The notes: generated by a model from the letters alone, not told the origin. 64,000 bases of DNA from Schumannella luteola (GCF_013408685.1 NZ_JACBZY010000001.1:2232001-2296000); one strand, 5' to 3'. Counted from the first letter of the stretch, positions 25,096-35,327 are shown. Translations and numbers: made by a program.

Positions 25096-26394
25096 GTGTC
25101 CGCTGTCCGCGCCCGCAGCTCCATGGGCCTCGCTGTCGCCGTCTCGGCATCCCTGGCGTTCTCGACCATCGGCACCCTCGCGTCGCCGCTGCTCGATGCC
25201 GGCTGGAGTCCGGCCGCGGTCGCGACGTTCCGCCTGCTGATCGCCGCCGCCGTGCTCGCGATCCCGGGTGCCCTGGCGCTGCGCGCGCCGGGGGCGCTGC
25301 GGGCGCTGTTCCGCGCGCGGCTGCGTGTCGTGCTGTACGCGGTGCTGGCGGTCTCGGGCACGCAGCTCTGCTACTTCGCGGCGATCCAGCGCATCCCGGT
25401 CGGGCTCGCGCTGCTCATCCAGTACCTCGCGCCGATCGGGCTGCTGCTGTTCATGTGGGCCCGCACGCGCCGTCGCCCCGTGACCATGGTGCTCGTCGGC
25501 TCGGGTGTCGCCGTGCTCGGCCTCGTGCTCGTGATCGGCGTCGGCGGATCCGGCGGCGTCGACCCGATCGGCCTGCTCTACTCGCTCACCGCCGCGATCG
25601 GCGTGGCCATCTACTACGTGCTGGGCGCGGTCGCCGATGACGGGGTGCCGCCGGTGGCCTTCGCCGCGTCGACCATCCTCATCGGCGGTCTCGTCACCGG
25701 AGCCGCGGCGTTCGTCGGACTGCTGCCCTGGTCGGCGCCGAAGGTCGACGTGACGATGCTCGGCAGTCACCTGCCGTGGTTCCTGCCGGTGCTGGCGATC
25801 GCGATCCTCGCCACCGCCTACGCCTACGTCGCCGGCATCATCGGCAGCTCGCGTCTCGGCGCGCGCACGGCCTCGTTCCTCGGTCTGCTCGAGGTGGTCT
25901 TCGCGGTCACCCTGAGCTGGATCTTCCTCGGCCAGTCGCTCGCCCCGGTGCAGATGATCGGCGTCGCGCTCGTGCTCGGCGGGGTCGCCATGATCCGCCC
26001 CGAGGAGACGCCGGCCGTCGTCACCCTCCCGGTCGACCCGGATGCGGTCGCGCCGGTCTCGCGCGTGCCGCTCACCACCGGCACGATCCCGCTGCCGGCC
26101 GTGCTGGAGCCCGTCGCCGCCACGACCGCCGCGATCGCGATCGTCGCGGCCGCGCAGATCGCGGCCGACGAGGGCGGCTTCGAGCCGATCGAGAACGGGA
26201 TGCTGGCGGAGCCGGACCCGGCGCCGGTTGAGGACGGGGTCGCCGAAGAGGAGACCAGCGTCGAGGACTTCGACCTCGCCGCGTTCGAAGCCGCCTACGG
26301 CGCCCCGTCGGCCGAGCGCGGCAGTGAGCACCTCGATCACGACGAGACGAGCGGCCGCAACCCGCCGACCCGCCCGCTGGCGCTCGCCGGATGA
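25096..26394 (+). CDS. EamA-family transporter (DMT superfamily), copy 1
   Basis: The 432-residue protein has ten predicted helices in two EamA repeats (about residues 10-145 and 150-300): FSTIGTLASPLLDAGWSP near the start and SFLGLLEVVFAVTLSWIFLGQSL near the end are the typical repeat ends. A 125-residue, Asp/Glu-rich cytosolic tail follows and is missing from copy 2. EamA proteins export amino acids or other metabolites. GTG 25096 follows GGAGGA. The next gene is a paralogue that starts four bases before this stop codon. Confidence 0.9.
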   Translation: MSAVRARSSMGLAVAVSASLAFSTIGTLASPLLDAGWSPAAVATFRLLIAAAVLAIPGALALRAPGALRALFRARLRVVLYAVLAVSGTQLCYFAAIQRIPVGLALLIQYLAPIGLLLFMWARTRRRPVTMVLVGSGVAVLGLVLVIGVGGSGGVDPIGLLYSLTAAIGVAIYYVLGAVADDGVPPVAFAASTILIGGLVTGAAAFVGLLPWSAPKVDVTMLGSHLPWFLPVLAIAILATAYAYVAGIIGSSRLGARTASFLGLLEVVFAVTLSWIFLGQSLAPVQMIGVALVLGGVAMIRPEETPAVVTLPVDPDAVAPVSRVPLTTGTIPLPAVLEPVAATTAAIAIVAAAQIAADEGGFEPIENGMLAEPDPAPVEDGVAEEETSVEDFDLAAFEAAYGAPSAERGSEHLDHDETSGRNPPTRPLALAG

Positions 26395-27437
26395 GCTCGA
26401 GCGCGGGAGGCGCGGCCGCGAACGGTCCTGCCGCGACCGGCGCTGCCGCGCTCCCGCGCCGCGGCGGCCCGGTCGCGCTCGGCATCGCCCTCGTCTCGGC
26501 GCTGACCTTCGGTACGAGCGGCACGATCGCGAAGCCGCTGATCGAGGCGGGCTGGACGCCGACGGCCGTCGTGTTCCTGCGCATCCTCGGGGCGGCGATC
26601 GCGCTGCTGATCCCGGCCTTCGTCGCGCTGCACCGCGGGCCGGGCATCGGAGCCGGGGTGCGGCTGATCTGGGCTGCGCGCGTGCGCGTGCTGCTCTACG
26701 GCGTCTTCGCCGTCGCCGGCACACAGCTCTGCTACTTCCAGGCGATCCAGCGCATCCCCGTCGGCCTCGCCCTGCTCATCGAGTATCTGGCGCCGATCGG
26801 GCTCCTGCTCTTCATGTGGGCGCGCACCCGACGGCGCCCCGGGCTCGGGGTGCTGCTCGGCGCCGCGCTCGCGCTCGTCGGCCTGGCGCTCGTGATCGGC
26901 ATCGACGGCTCGGTGCGGCTCGACCCGATCGGCATCCTCTACGCCGGCATCGCCGCGGTCGGCCTCGCGCTCTACTTCGTGCTCGGCGCGGTCGCCGACG
27001 ACGGCGTGCCGGCACTCGCCTTCGCCGCGACGACGCTGTCCATCGGCGCACTCATCCTCGGCCTCGCCGCGGCTCTGCACGTGCTGCCCTGGGCCAGCCC
27101 CGCGGTCGAGGTGCGATTCCTCGGCGCCGAGGTGCCGTGGTTCGTGCTCGTCGCCGCGGTCGCCCTCATCTCCACCGCGCTGGCCTACTTCACGGGCATC
27201 GTCGCCGCGGCGCGCCTCGGTTCGCGTCAGGCGTCGTTCTTCGGCCTGATCGAGGTGATCGCCGGAGTCGTCATCAGCTGGATCGTGCTGGGCGAGTCGC
27301 TCGGCGCGATCCAGATCGTCGGCGCCGTGCTGATCCTCGGCGGCGTCGCGCTCATCCGGCCCGAGCCGCCGCGTGCTCCGGATGCGCCCGCGGAGTCGGC
27401 GGATTCCGGGACGGGGATGCCGATCGCGCCCGTCTGA
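26391..27437 (+). CDS. EamA-family transporter (DMT superfamily), copy 2
   Basis: The 348-residue protein is clearly a duplicate of the preceding gene. Both contain QLCYF-AIQRIPVGLALLI-YLAPIGLLLFMWARTRRRP and VLGAVADDGVP, while their tails differ. Ten helices in two repeats are expected. ATG 26391 overlaps the stop of copy 1 (ATGA), so the two are translated together; a paired, possibly heteromeric, exporter is conceivable as in other paired small transporters. The substrate is unknown. hisS begins 13 bp later under its own promoter. Confidence 0.9.
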   Translation: MSSSAGGAAANGPAATGAAALPRRGGPVALGIALVSALTFGTSGTIAKPLIEAGWTPTAVVFLRILGAAIALLIPAFVALHRGPGIGAGVRLIWAARVRVLLYGVFAVAGTQLCYFQAIQRIPVGLALLIEYLAPIGLLLFMWARTRRRPGLGVLLGAALALVGLALVIGIDGSVRLDPIGILYAGIAAVGLALYFVLGAVADDGVPALAFAATTLSIGALILGLAAALHVLPWASPAVEVRFLGAEVPWFVLVAAVALISTALAYFTGIVAAARLGSRQASFFGLIEVIAGVVISWIVLGESLGAIQIVGAVLILGGVALIRPEPPRAPDAPAESADSGTGMPIAPV

Positions 27438-27442
27438 CCCGG

Positions 27443-27448
27443 GATAAT
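27443..27448 (+). promoter_or_regulatory. -10 box (GATAAT), leaderless hisS
   Basis: GATAAT ends 8 nt before GTG 27457 and 2 nt before ATG 27451; distance favours GTG. Confidence 0.6.
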
Positions 27449-27456
27449 GGATGCCC

Positions 27457-28809
27457 GTGGCCAGTCAGGTGAATCCGCCGCGCGGGATGCGCGACTTCCT
27501 CCCCGCCGACAAGGCGCGTCGTGAGCGCGTGCTCGGCGTCATCCGCGGCAGCTACCGCTCGCACGGCTTCGACGAGATCGAGACGCCGGTCGTCGAGGAC
27601 TGGGCGCGTCTCAATTCGGGGCTCGGCGGCGACAACGAGAAGCTGAGCTTCGCGGTGCTGCGCCGCGGCGTCACGACCGAGGAGCTGCAGGCGGCGACCT
27701 CGCCGCTCGAACTGGCCGACCTCGGACTCCGCTTCGACCTGACCGTGCCGCTCGCCCGCTTCTACGCGAGCCACCGCGCCGAGCTGCCGGCTGTGTTCCG
27801 CGCGATCCAGATCGCCCCGGTCTGGCGCGCCGAGCGCCCGCAGAAGGGCCGCTACCGCCAGTTCGTGCAGTGCGACATCGACATCCTCGGCGAGGCGTCG
27901 ACACTGGCCGAGGCCGAGCTCATCACGGCGACCCTGTCGACGCTCGATGCGCTCGGACTCGAGGGTGCGAGCATCCGCATCAACGACCGCCGCCTGCTCG
28001 TCGGCATGCTGACCGGCTTCGGCTTCACGCCCGAGGAGCACGACTCGGTGCTCATCACGATCGACAAGCTCGACAAGGTCGGGCAGGACGGTGTGATCGC
28101 CGAGCTGACGAGCAAGGGCGTCACCCCGAGCGCCGTCGAGGCCCTGCAGGGCTACTTCCGCACGCCGCGCACGATGGAGTTCCTGCCCTTCGGCGAGAAG
28201 GCCATCCGCAAGTTCCTGCCCGCGGGCGCCGACGACACGGTCGTCGCCGAACTCGCCGGCATCGGAGCCGCGGTCGCCGCCGCCCGCGCGGCCGCCACGG
28301 CCGCCCGTCGTGCTCAGACGGGGGAGGTCGACCCCGACACGGCGCGGGACATCCCCGCCCAGCCCGACATCCCGCTGACCTTCGACCCCTTCCTCGTGCG
28401 CGGCATGGGCTACTACACCGGCCCGATCTTCGAGGTCGCGCACCCCTCGGTGAGCTACTCGCTCGGCGGTGGCGGGCGTTACGACGGCATGATCGGGCGC
28501 TTCCTCGGCAGCGACGTGCCCGCCGCCGGCTTCTCCCTCGGCTTCGAGCGCCTCGTCGACCTGGTCGAGCCGGCCGCCGACGACGCCGACGGGGGAGTGG
28601 CGCTCGTGCACGACGCCGACCTCGACCCCGCCGCGCTCGTCGCGCTCAAAGCCGCCGTGATCGAGACCCACGCCCGCGTCCGCCTCGTGCGCCGCACCAA
28701 GAACGTCGCGAACCTGCTCGGCGCCCTCAAGGCCGACGGCTTCACCCGCTTCGCCTTCGTGGATGCGGCGACCGGCCCCGACAACCTGGGTCTCCGTCCG
28801 CTCGACTGA
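27457..28809 (+). CDS. hisS: Histidyl-tRNA synthetase
   Basis: The 450-residue class II synthetase charges tRNA-His. Seen in order: PPRGMRDFLP at the N-terminus, motif 1 region HGFDEIETPVVE, motif 2 APVWRAERPQKGRYRQFVQCDIDILG, the histidine-binding GMGYYTGPIFEVAH, GGGGRYDGMIG, motif 3 GFSLGFERLVDL, and a C-terminal anticodon-binding domain. An Ala-rich insertion, IGAAVAAARAAATAARRA, lies mid-protein (around residue 270-290). HisZ paralogues lack several of these active-site segments, so HisS is preferred. Start choice: GTG 27457 fits a leaderless transcript. Confidence 0.94.
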   Translation: MASQVNPPRGMRDFLPADKARRERVLGVIRGSYRSHGFDEIETPVVEDWARLNSGLGGDNEKLSFAVLRRGVTTEELQAATSPLELADLGLRFDLTVPLARFYASHRAELPAVFRAIQIAPVWRAERPQKGRYRQFVQCDIDILGEASTLAEAELITATLSTLDALGLEGASIRINDRRLLVGMLTGFGFTPEEHDSVLITIDKLDKVGQDGVIAELTSKGVTPSAVEALQGYFRTPRTMEFLPFGEKAIRKFLPAGADDTVVAELAGIGAAVAAARAAATAARRAQTGEVDPDTARDIPAQPDIPLTFDPFLVRGMGYYTGPIFEVAHPSVSYSLGGGGRYDGMIGRFLGSDVPAAGFSLGFERLVDLVEPAADDADGGVALVHDADLDPAALVALKAAVIETHARVRLVRRTKNVANLLGALKADGFTRFAFVDAATGPDNLGLRPLD

Positions 28810-28846
28810 GGTCCCGCCCGTTGGTCTGCGCGTCACCCGGCGTCGC

Positions 28847-28852
28847 TAGGCT
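28847..28852 (+). promoter_or_regulatory. -10 box (TAGGCT) for eno
   Basis: TAGGCT is preceded by TTGGTC at 28821-28826 (20-bp spacer, long for a -35) and gives a leader of about 45 nt with an AGGAG ribosome-binding site. Confidence 0.5.
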
Positions 28853-28870
28853 GAAACCACCACCATCTAG

Positions 28871-30184
<1,314 letters not shown>

Positions 30185-30199
30185 GCACTTCAGCACGAT

Positions 30200-30245
30200 C
30201 GAGAGCACGGATCTCGGCCCCCGCGGGCCGGGCTCCGTGCTCTCG
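30200..30245 (+). terminator. Strong hairpin terminator after eno
   Basis: CGAGAGCACGGA pairs with TCCGTGCTCTCG, and CGGCCC with GGGCCG inside it. It lies 15 bp past the eno stop and just before the ftsB promoter. Confidence 0.82.
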
Positions 30246-30258
30246 CCGTCTCTGCGCT

Positions 30259-30264
30259 TACGAT
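30259..30264 (+). promoter_or_regulatory. -10 box (TACGAT), leaderless ftsB
   Basis: TACGAT ends 7 nt before GTG 30272. Confidence 0.6.
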
Positions 30265-30271
30265 CGTCGTC

Positions 30272-30787
30272 GTGACTCGACGACCGCGCATCATCCGCGT
30301 GCCCGTCGCCATGGAGGGGGAGACCCGCGCGGCGGCCTGGCTGCGCAGCTTCCGCCTCTCCGGCTTCGCCCTCTCCGTTCTGCTGCTCATCGTCGCCGCG
30401 CTCGTGGTGCTCGCGCCCGGGCTCAAGACCTTCGTCGAGCAGCGCACCCAGATCGCCGCCCTGCAGAAGCAGGTGGACGACGCGCAGACCCAGGTCGATG
30501 ACCTGAACGGCGAGGTGGACCGCTGGAGCGACCCCGCCTACATCGAGGCGCAGGCGCGCGGCCGGCTCTACTACGTGATCCCCGGCGACGTGACCTACCT
30601 CGTCACCGGCACGACGGACGCCCCCGCGGCGACCGACTCGCAGCCGATCAGCGACGAGATCCAGACCACCCAGATCGACTGGGTGTCGAGCCTGCTCAGC
30701 TCGCTGTACACGGCCGGCACCACCCAGGCCCCGGCGAGCAAGCTCGGCAGCCCCGCGATCGACGACCCGACGAAGAACCAGCAGTGA
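30272..30787 (+). CDS. ftsB: Septum formation initiator FtsB/DivIC
   Basis: The 171-residue bitopic membrane protein has a cytosolic N-terminus, one transmembrane helix (about residues 30-50, ALSVLLLIVAALVVLAP), and an external coiled coil (about 55-85, QRTQIAALQKQVDDAQTQVDDLNGEVDRW) ending in the family sequence DPAYIEAQARGRLYYVIPGD. FtsB/DivIC joins FtsL and FtsQ in the divisome to activate septal wall synthesis. The C-terminal 60 residues are polar and unstructured. GTG 30272 has no ribosome-binding site and follows a -10 box. The DUF501 gene starts within its stop codon. Confidence 0.93.
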   Translation: MTRRPRIIRVPVAMEGETRAAAWLRSFRLSGFALSVLLLIVAALVVLAPGLKTFVEQRTQIAALQKQVDDAQTQVDDLNGEVDRWSDPAYIEAQARGRLYYVIPGDVTYLVTGTTDAPAATDSQPISDEIQTTQIDWVSSLLSSLYTAGTTQAPASKLGSPAIDDPTKNQQ

Positions 30788-31314
30788 CCACTCCGCCCTA
30801 CCCCGCCCCGACCGACGCCGACATCGCCGCGGTCACCCGTCAGCTCGGCCGGCCCGCGCGCGGCGTGGTCGGCATCGCCGCCCGCTGCGTGTGCGGCAAC
30901 CCGACCGTCGTCGCGACAGCGCCGCGCCTCGACGACGGCACGCCGTTCCCGACCTTCTACTACCTGTGCCACCCGGCGGCGAACTCCTCGGTGTCGACCC
31001 TCGAGGCGACCGGGGTGATGGTCGAGCTGGCCGCCCTGCTGGATGACGCCGACGAAGCGGCCTCCTACCTCGCCGCGCATGAGGCCTACCTCGCCGATCG
31101 CGAGAGCGTCGCCCACGTCGACGAGATCGACGGCATCTCCGCCGGCGGCATGCCCACCCGCGTGAAATGCCTGCACGCGCTCGTCGCCCACGCCCTGGCC
31201 GCGGGCCCTGGTGTGAATAAGATCGGCGACCGCGCGCTCGAGCGGGCAGACTGGAGCCCGGAGGTCTGCCGATGCGTTCCCGACACCAGCACCGTCCCCG
31301 GTTCCGACGCCTGA
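30784..31314 (+). CDS. DUF501 protein
   Basis: The 176-residue protein belongs to DUF501, a conserved actinobacterial family placed after eno and ftsB. RPARGVVGIAARCVCGNPTVVAT near the N-terminus and FPTFYYLCHP are its signatures; CxC plus a further Cys may bind metal. No enzymatic function is established. GTG 30784 overlaps the ftsB stop (GTGA). The last 43 nt overlap the start of the subtilase gene, which reads in another frame. In many relatives an exopolyphosphatase follows; here a protease does. Confidence 0.9.
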   Translation: MTTPPYPAPTDADIAAVTRQLGRPARGVVGIAARCVCGNPTVVATAPRLDDGTPFPTFYYLCHPAANSSVSTLEATGVMVELAALLDDADEAASYLAAHEAYLADRESVAHVDEIDGISAGGMPTRVKCLHALVAHALAAGPGVNKIGDRALERADWSPEVCRCVPDTSTVPGSDA

Positions 31315-32585
31315 GCGTCGCCGGGGCTCCCGCGCGTCACCTGCGACGCGCCGCCTCCGCACTCGTGGTGCTCGCCCTCGGGCTCGGCGCCGCCCTCGTG
31401 CCCGCCGTGGCGGCCCAGGCCGATGACATCCGCAGCCGCGAGTACTGGCTGAACGACTACGGCATCACCCAGGCCTGGAACACCACCAAGGGCAAGGGCC
31501 AGACCATCGCGGTGATCGACTCCGGCGTCGACCCGACGCATCCCGACCTCGCCGGCGCCGTGGTCGGCGGCAAGGACTTCTCCGGCTTCGGTGGCCCGAC
31601 CGGCCAGCCGCCCGCGGGCGACGACAACGAGCACGGCACGATGGTCGCCTCGCTCGCGGCCGGCCGCGGCGACGGCCCCGACAGCGGCATCATCGGCGCC
31701 GCGCCGGAGGCGTCGATCCTGGCCATCTCGATCGGCTTCGGCTCGCAAGCCCGCAACTCCGATCAGCAGATCGCGGATGCCGTGACCTGGGCGGTCGACA
31801 ACGGCGCGACCGTGATCAACATGTCGTTCAGCCGCAACACCCCCGACTGGCCGGAGAGCTGGGACAAGGCCTTCCTCTACGCGATGGAGCACGACGTCGT
31901 CATCGTCGCGGCGGCCGGCAACCGCGGCTCGGGCATCACCTCCGTCGGTGCGCCCGCGACCATGCCGGGCGTGCTCGTGGTCGGGGGAGTCGACCGCAGC
32001 GGCAAGTCGAGCTTCGACGCCTCGACCCAGGGCATCACGATCGGCGTCAGCGCCCCCAGCGAGGAGCTCGTCGGCGCGACGCCGGGCGGCGGCCGCGCGA
32101 TCTGGAGCGGCACGAGCGGCGCCTCGCCGATCGTCGCCGGCATCGTCGCGCTGGTGAAGGCCGCGCACCCCGACCTCGACGTCGCCAACGTGATCGAGCG
32201 GGTCGTCAAGACCGCGCACGACGCGGGAACCCCGGGTATCGACTTCCTCTACGGCTACGGCCTGGTGGATGCCTCGGTCGCCGTCAGCGGCAAGGTCGCC
32301 GCGGTCACGAAGAACCCGATGGGCGACCTGGCCGACTGGGTGCGCGTCTACCGCCGCGCCGACGGCGGGGCGGTCGCTCCTGCGGCGCGCGCCGATCGCA
32401 ACCCGCCCGCGGCCGTGCCGGTGCCGACCGTGCCCTGGAACCCTGTCGGAACGCTGCTGCCCGACCCGCGCAAGCTCAGCGGATGGGGGCTCCCCGCGGC
32501 TGTGCTCGCGGGTCTCGTCGCGGTCTGGGTGACTCTCATCGCGGGTGGCGTGCGCGCGGTCAGGAGCAGCCGCCGAACGCGATAG
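31272..32585 (+). CDS. Membrane-anchored S8 subtilisin-like protease
   Basis: The 437-residue serine protease has an Arg-rich N-terminus and signal peptide (about residues 28-50), the catalytic triad Asp83 (VIDSGVD), His121 (NEHGTMVA) and Ser282 (SGTSGASP), the oxyanion Asn in AAAGNRGSG, and a C-terminal transmembrane helix (about 405-428) with a short basic tail. It is thus anchored outside the membrane. The layout resembles type VII secretion mycosins, but no such secretion genes are seen. GGAGG 7 nt upstream supports ATG 31272, inside the DUF501 gene. Probable role: turnover of extracellular or division proteins (inferred from context). Confidence 0.9.
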   Translation: MRSRHQHRPRFRRLSVAGAPARHLRRAASALVVLALGLGAALVPAVAAQADDIRSREYWLNDYGITQAWNTTKGKGQTIAVIDSGVDPTHPDLAGAVVGGKDFSGFGGPTGQPPAGDDNEHGTMVASLAAGRGDGPDSGIIGAAPEASILAISIGFGSQARNSDQQIADAVTWAVDNGATVINMSFSRNTPDWPESWDKAFLYAMEHDVVIVAAAGNRGSGITSVGAPATMPGVLVVGGVDRSGKSSFDASTQGITIGVSAPSEELVGATPGGGRAIWSGTSGASPIVAGIVALVKAAHPDLDVANVIERVVKTAHDAGTPGIDFLYGYGLVDASVAVSGKVAAVTKNPMGDLADWVRVYRRADGGAVAPAARADRNPPAAVPVPTVPWNPVGTLLPDPRKLSGWGLPAAVLAGLVAVWVTLIAGGVRAVRSSRRTR

Positions 32586-32588
32586 CCT
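32583..32588 (+). promoter_or_regulatory. -10 box (TAGCCT) for ndh
   Basis: TAGCCT overlaps the end of the protease gene and gives a short leader of about 28 nt with AAGGAG before GTG 32623. Confidence 0.5.
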
Positions 32589-32622
32589 TAAGGCGCGCAC
32601 TGTCCATAAGGAGACCACCCTC

Positions 32623-33957
32623 GTGCCCAAGATCCTGATCGTCGGCGGCGGCTACGCCGGGTTCTACACCGCCTTCAAGCTGCAGAAGCACCTGCGCCGC
32701 GGTGAGGCGACCGTCACGGTCGTCGACCCCCTGCCCTACATGACCTACCAGCCCTTCCTCCCTGAGGTCGCCGCCGGATCCGTCGAGCCGCGCCACGCCA
32801 TCGTGCCGCTGCGCAAGCACCTCAAGAACACGCGGGTCATCACCGCGAAGGTGACCGGCATCGACCACGCCAGCCGCACCGCGACCATCACGCCGGAGGA
32901 CGGCGAGCCGTGGCAGGAGGAGTACGACCAGATCGTCGTCACCGCCGGCGCCGTCTCGCGCACCTTCCCGATCCCGGGCGTCGCCGATGAGGCCATCGGC
33001 CTCAAGACGATCGAAGAGGCCACCTCGATCCGTGACCGCATCATCGCGAACGTCGACAAGGCGTCCAACCTGCCCGCGGGTCCCGAGCGCGACCGCCTGC
33101 TGACCGTCGTCGTCGTCGGCGGCGGCTTCGCCGGCATCGAGATCTTCGCCGAGCTGCGCAGCTTCGTCAGCGCCCTCGTCGGCCAGTACTCGTCGCTGAG
33201 CTTCGAGGACACCAAGTTCCACCTCATCGAGGCGATGGGCCGCATCATGCCCGAGGTCTCGCTGCCCACCAGCCAGTGGGTCATCAAGAACCTCGCCGAG
33301 CGCGGCGCCGAGATCCACCTCGACACGCAGCTGCAGAGCGCGGTCGACGGCAAGATCGAGCTCTCCACGGGCGAGTCGTTCGAGTCGGACCTGATCATCT
33401 GGACCGCGGGCGTCATGGCCAACCCGGCGCTCAAGGGCACCGACCTGCCGCTCGAGCCCCGCGGTCGCCTGACCGTGAAGGCCGACCTGCGCGGTGTCGA
33501 CGCCGACGGCAACGTCGTCGAGGGCCTCTGGGGCGCCGGCGACGCGGCGGCCGTGCCCGACATCTCCGGCGGCAGCCCGCTGCCCGACAAGTCGTGCGTG
33601 CCGAACGCCCAGCACGCCGTGCGTCAGGGAAAGCGCCTCGCGAAGAACCTGGTCGCCGTGCTGCGCGACGAGGCTCCGAAGGACTACTTCCACAAGCCCG
33701 CGGGCGCCGTCGCCGGTCTCGGCCTCGGCATCGGCGCGTTCCAGAAGGGCAAGCTCGGCATCACCGGCTTCCCGGCCTGGATCATGCACCGCGGCTACCA
33801 CGGTCTCGCGATGCCGATGTGGGAGCGCAAGTTCCGCGTCTTCGGCAACTGGATCGTGCAGTTCCTCTTCGGCCGCGACCTCACCGCCATCCCGGCGCGT
33901 GACGAGCCGCGCGTGGCCTTCGAGACCTTCGCCTCGCGTCCGGCCCCCAAGGCCTGA
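32623..33957 (+). CDS. ndh: Type II NADH dehydrogenase (NDH-2)
   Basis: The 444-residue flavoprotein passes electrons from NADH to quinone at the inner face of the membrane without pumping protons. It shows the FAD-binding IVGGGYAGFYTAFKL at the start, the NADH-binding VVVVGGGFAGIEIFAEL near residue 165, and LWGAGDAAAVPD, with the second FAD contact. A C-terminal amphipathic/hydrophobic part (GNWIVQFLFGRDL) anchors it. NDH-2 is the main NADH oxidase of many actinobacteria. GTG 32623 follows AAGGAG by 9 nt. Confidence 0.95.
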   Translation: MPKILIVGGGYAGFYTAFKLQKHLRRGEATVTVVDPLPYMTYQPFLPEVAAGSVEPRHAIVPLRKHLKNTRVITAKVTGIDHASRTATITPEDGEPWQEEYDQIVVTAGAVSRTFPIPGVADEAIGLKTIEEATSIRDRIIANVDKASNLPAGPERDRLLTVVVVGGGFAGIEIFAELRSFVSALVGQYSSLSFEDTKFHLIEAMGRIMPEVSLPTSQWVIKNLAERGAEIHLDTQLQSAVDGKIELSTGESFESDLIIWTAGVMANPALKGTDLPLEPRGRLTVKADLRGVDADGNVVEGLWGAGDAAAVPDISGGSPLPDKSCVPNAQHAVRQGKRLAKNLVAVLRDEAPKDYFHKPAGAVAGLGLGIGAFQKGKLGITGFPAWIMHRGYHGLAMPMWERKFRVFGNWIVQFLFGRDLTAIPARDEPRVAFETFASRPAPKA

Positions 33958-33986
33958 TCTGCGGCCCGCTGCGGCGGACCGATCGG

Positions 33987-34016
33987 ACGGCGTCTCTCCT
34001 GCGGGATGGGCGCCGT
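33987..34016 (+). terminator. Possible hairpin after ndh
   Basis: ACGGCG and CGCCGT form a 6-bp stem with an 18-nt loop about 30 bp past the ndh stop; weak. Confidence 0.4.
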
Positions 34017-34114
34017 TCGGCGTATCCGGGGCGTCGTGGCGCGCGATGACGTGGATGTTGCGCCGTGTGACGAGCCCGCGGCGCCCGGTCGGCGACCACG
34101 TCGGCGCCGCCCCG

Positions 34115-34120
34115 TAGCGT
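34115..34120 (+). promoter_or_regulatory. -10 box (TAGCGT), leaderless PLP-enzyme gene
   Basis: TAGCGT ends 7 nt before ATG 34128. Confidence 0.62.
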
Positions 34121-34127
34121 GAGGCGC

Positions 34128-35327
34128 ATGACCCGCCCCGATCGACACGACCCCGCCACGCTGTCGCTGCTGAGCCAGGCGGTGCACGCCGGCAACCTCG
34201 TCGACGGAGCCGGGCATCCCATCCGCACCCCCATCGCGATGGCGAACTCCTACGGACTGCCCGGCGACCCCTCGCAGTTGAGCTGGTCGGGTACCGATGT
34301 GCCGCTCTATACGCGCAACTCGGGCGTCAACCAGCTCGGGCTGCAGCAGCGGCTCGCGGCGCTCGAGCGCGCCGAGGATGCGGTCGCGCTCGCCTCGGGC
34401 GTCGCGGCGCTGCACGCGGTGTTCTTCACCTTCCTCAAGTCGGGCGACCACGTCGTGATCGCCGACGTGACCTACGAGGCGACGTTCAAGCTTTTCACCG
34501 AGCTGCTGCCGGTGAAGTACGGCATCGAGGCGACCTTCGTCGACACGAGCGACCTGGATGCGGTGCGTGCGGCCGTGCGCCCCGACACGCGCCTCGTGCA
34601 CGTGGAGGCCATCGCGAACCCGACGACCCGGGTCACCGACATCGCCGCGATCGCCGAGATCGCGCACGCGGTCGGCGCGCTGCTCTCGGTCGACTCCACC
34701 TTCACGCCGCCGCCGCTGCTGCGGCCCGTGGAGCTCGGCGCCGACCTCGTCGTGCACTCGCTGACGAAGTACATCAACGGCCACGGGGATGCGATGGGCG
34801 GCGCCGTCGTCGGGTCGCGTGAGCTCATCCAGCGCATCAAGCAGGAGGCGATGGTCGACGTCGGCGGCGTCATCTCGCCGTTCAACGCCTGGCTGATCAC
34901 CCGCGGGTCGGTGACTCTGCCGCTGCGTCTGCGGCAGCATCTCGATTCGGCCCAGCGTGTGGCCGAGTTCCTCGAGGCCGATCCGCGTGTCGCGTACGTC
35001 GCCTACCCGGGGCTCGCGTCGCATCCGCAGCACGAGATCGCCGCGCGCCAGTTCGACGGCCGCGGCTTCGGCGCGATGATCGCCTTCGCGCTCGACGGCC
35101 CGCCCGAGCTGCAGAACCGCTTCGTCGCGGCGCTGCGCCTGGTCACCTCGGCGGTGTCGCTCGGTCACGACGAGTCGCTGATCGTGCACGTCGGAACCGA
35201 GGGCGCCCGCGTCGCCGTCTACCCCGAGCCCTTCCGCCGGCTCGGGCACCTGCGCTTCTCGATCGGCCTCGAGGATCCCGACGACCTCATCGCCGACCTC
35301 GCGGCCGCGCTCGACGCCGTGAGCTGA
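34128..35327 (+). CDS. Cys/Met metabolism PLP-dependent enzyme
   Basis: The 399-residue enzyme is of fold type I, trans-sulfuration family. The PLP-binding Lys lies in HSLTKYINGHGDAMGG, with the phosphate-binding LASGVAALHAVFF and the aspartate in SVDSTFTPPPLL. LYTRNSGVNQLGLQQRLAALE is the family's substrate-side motif, and VSLGHDESLIVH is its end. Candidates are methionine or cystathionine gamma-lyase or O-acetylhomoserine sulfhydrylase; the sequence alone does not decide. The gene has a leaderless promoter and no sulfur-metabolism neighbours. Confidence 0.9.
   Translation: MTRPDRHDPATLSLLSQAVHAGNLVDGAGHPIRTPIAMANSYGLPGDPSQLSWSGTDVPLYTRNSGVNQLGLQQRLAALERAEDAVALASGVAALHAVFFTFLKSGDHVVIADVTYEATFKLFTELLPVKYGIEATFVDTSDLDAVRAAVRPDTRLVHVEAIANPTTRVTDIAAIAEIAHAVGALLSVDSTFTPPPLLRPVELGADLVVHSLTKYINGHGDAMGGAVVGSRELIQRIKQEAMVDVGGVISPFNAWLITRGSVTLPLRLRQHLDSAQRVAEFLEADPRVAYVAYPGLASHPQHEIAARQFDGRGFGAMIAFALDGPPELQNRFVAALRLVTSAVSLGHDESLIVHVGTEGARVAVYPEPFRRLGHLRFSIGLEDPDDLIADLAAALDAVS

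Noticed and set aside
31272-32585. Subtilase as part of a type VII secretion system
   Set aside because: No EccC, EccD or WXG100-type genes in the window; only the protease layout is similar.
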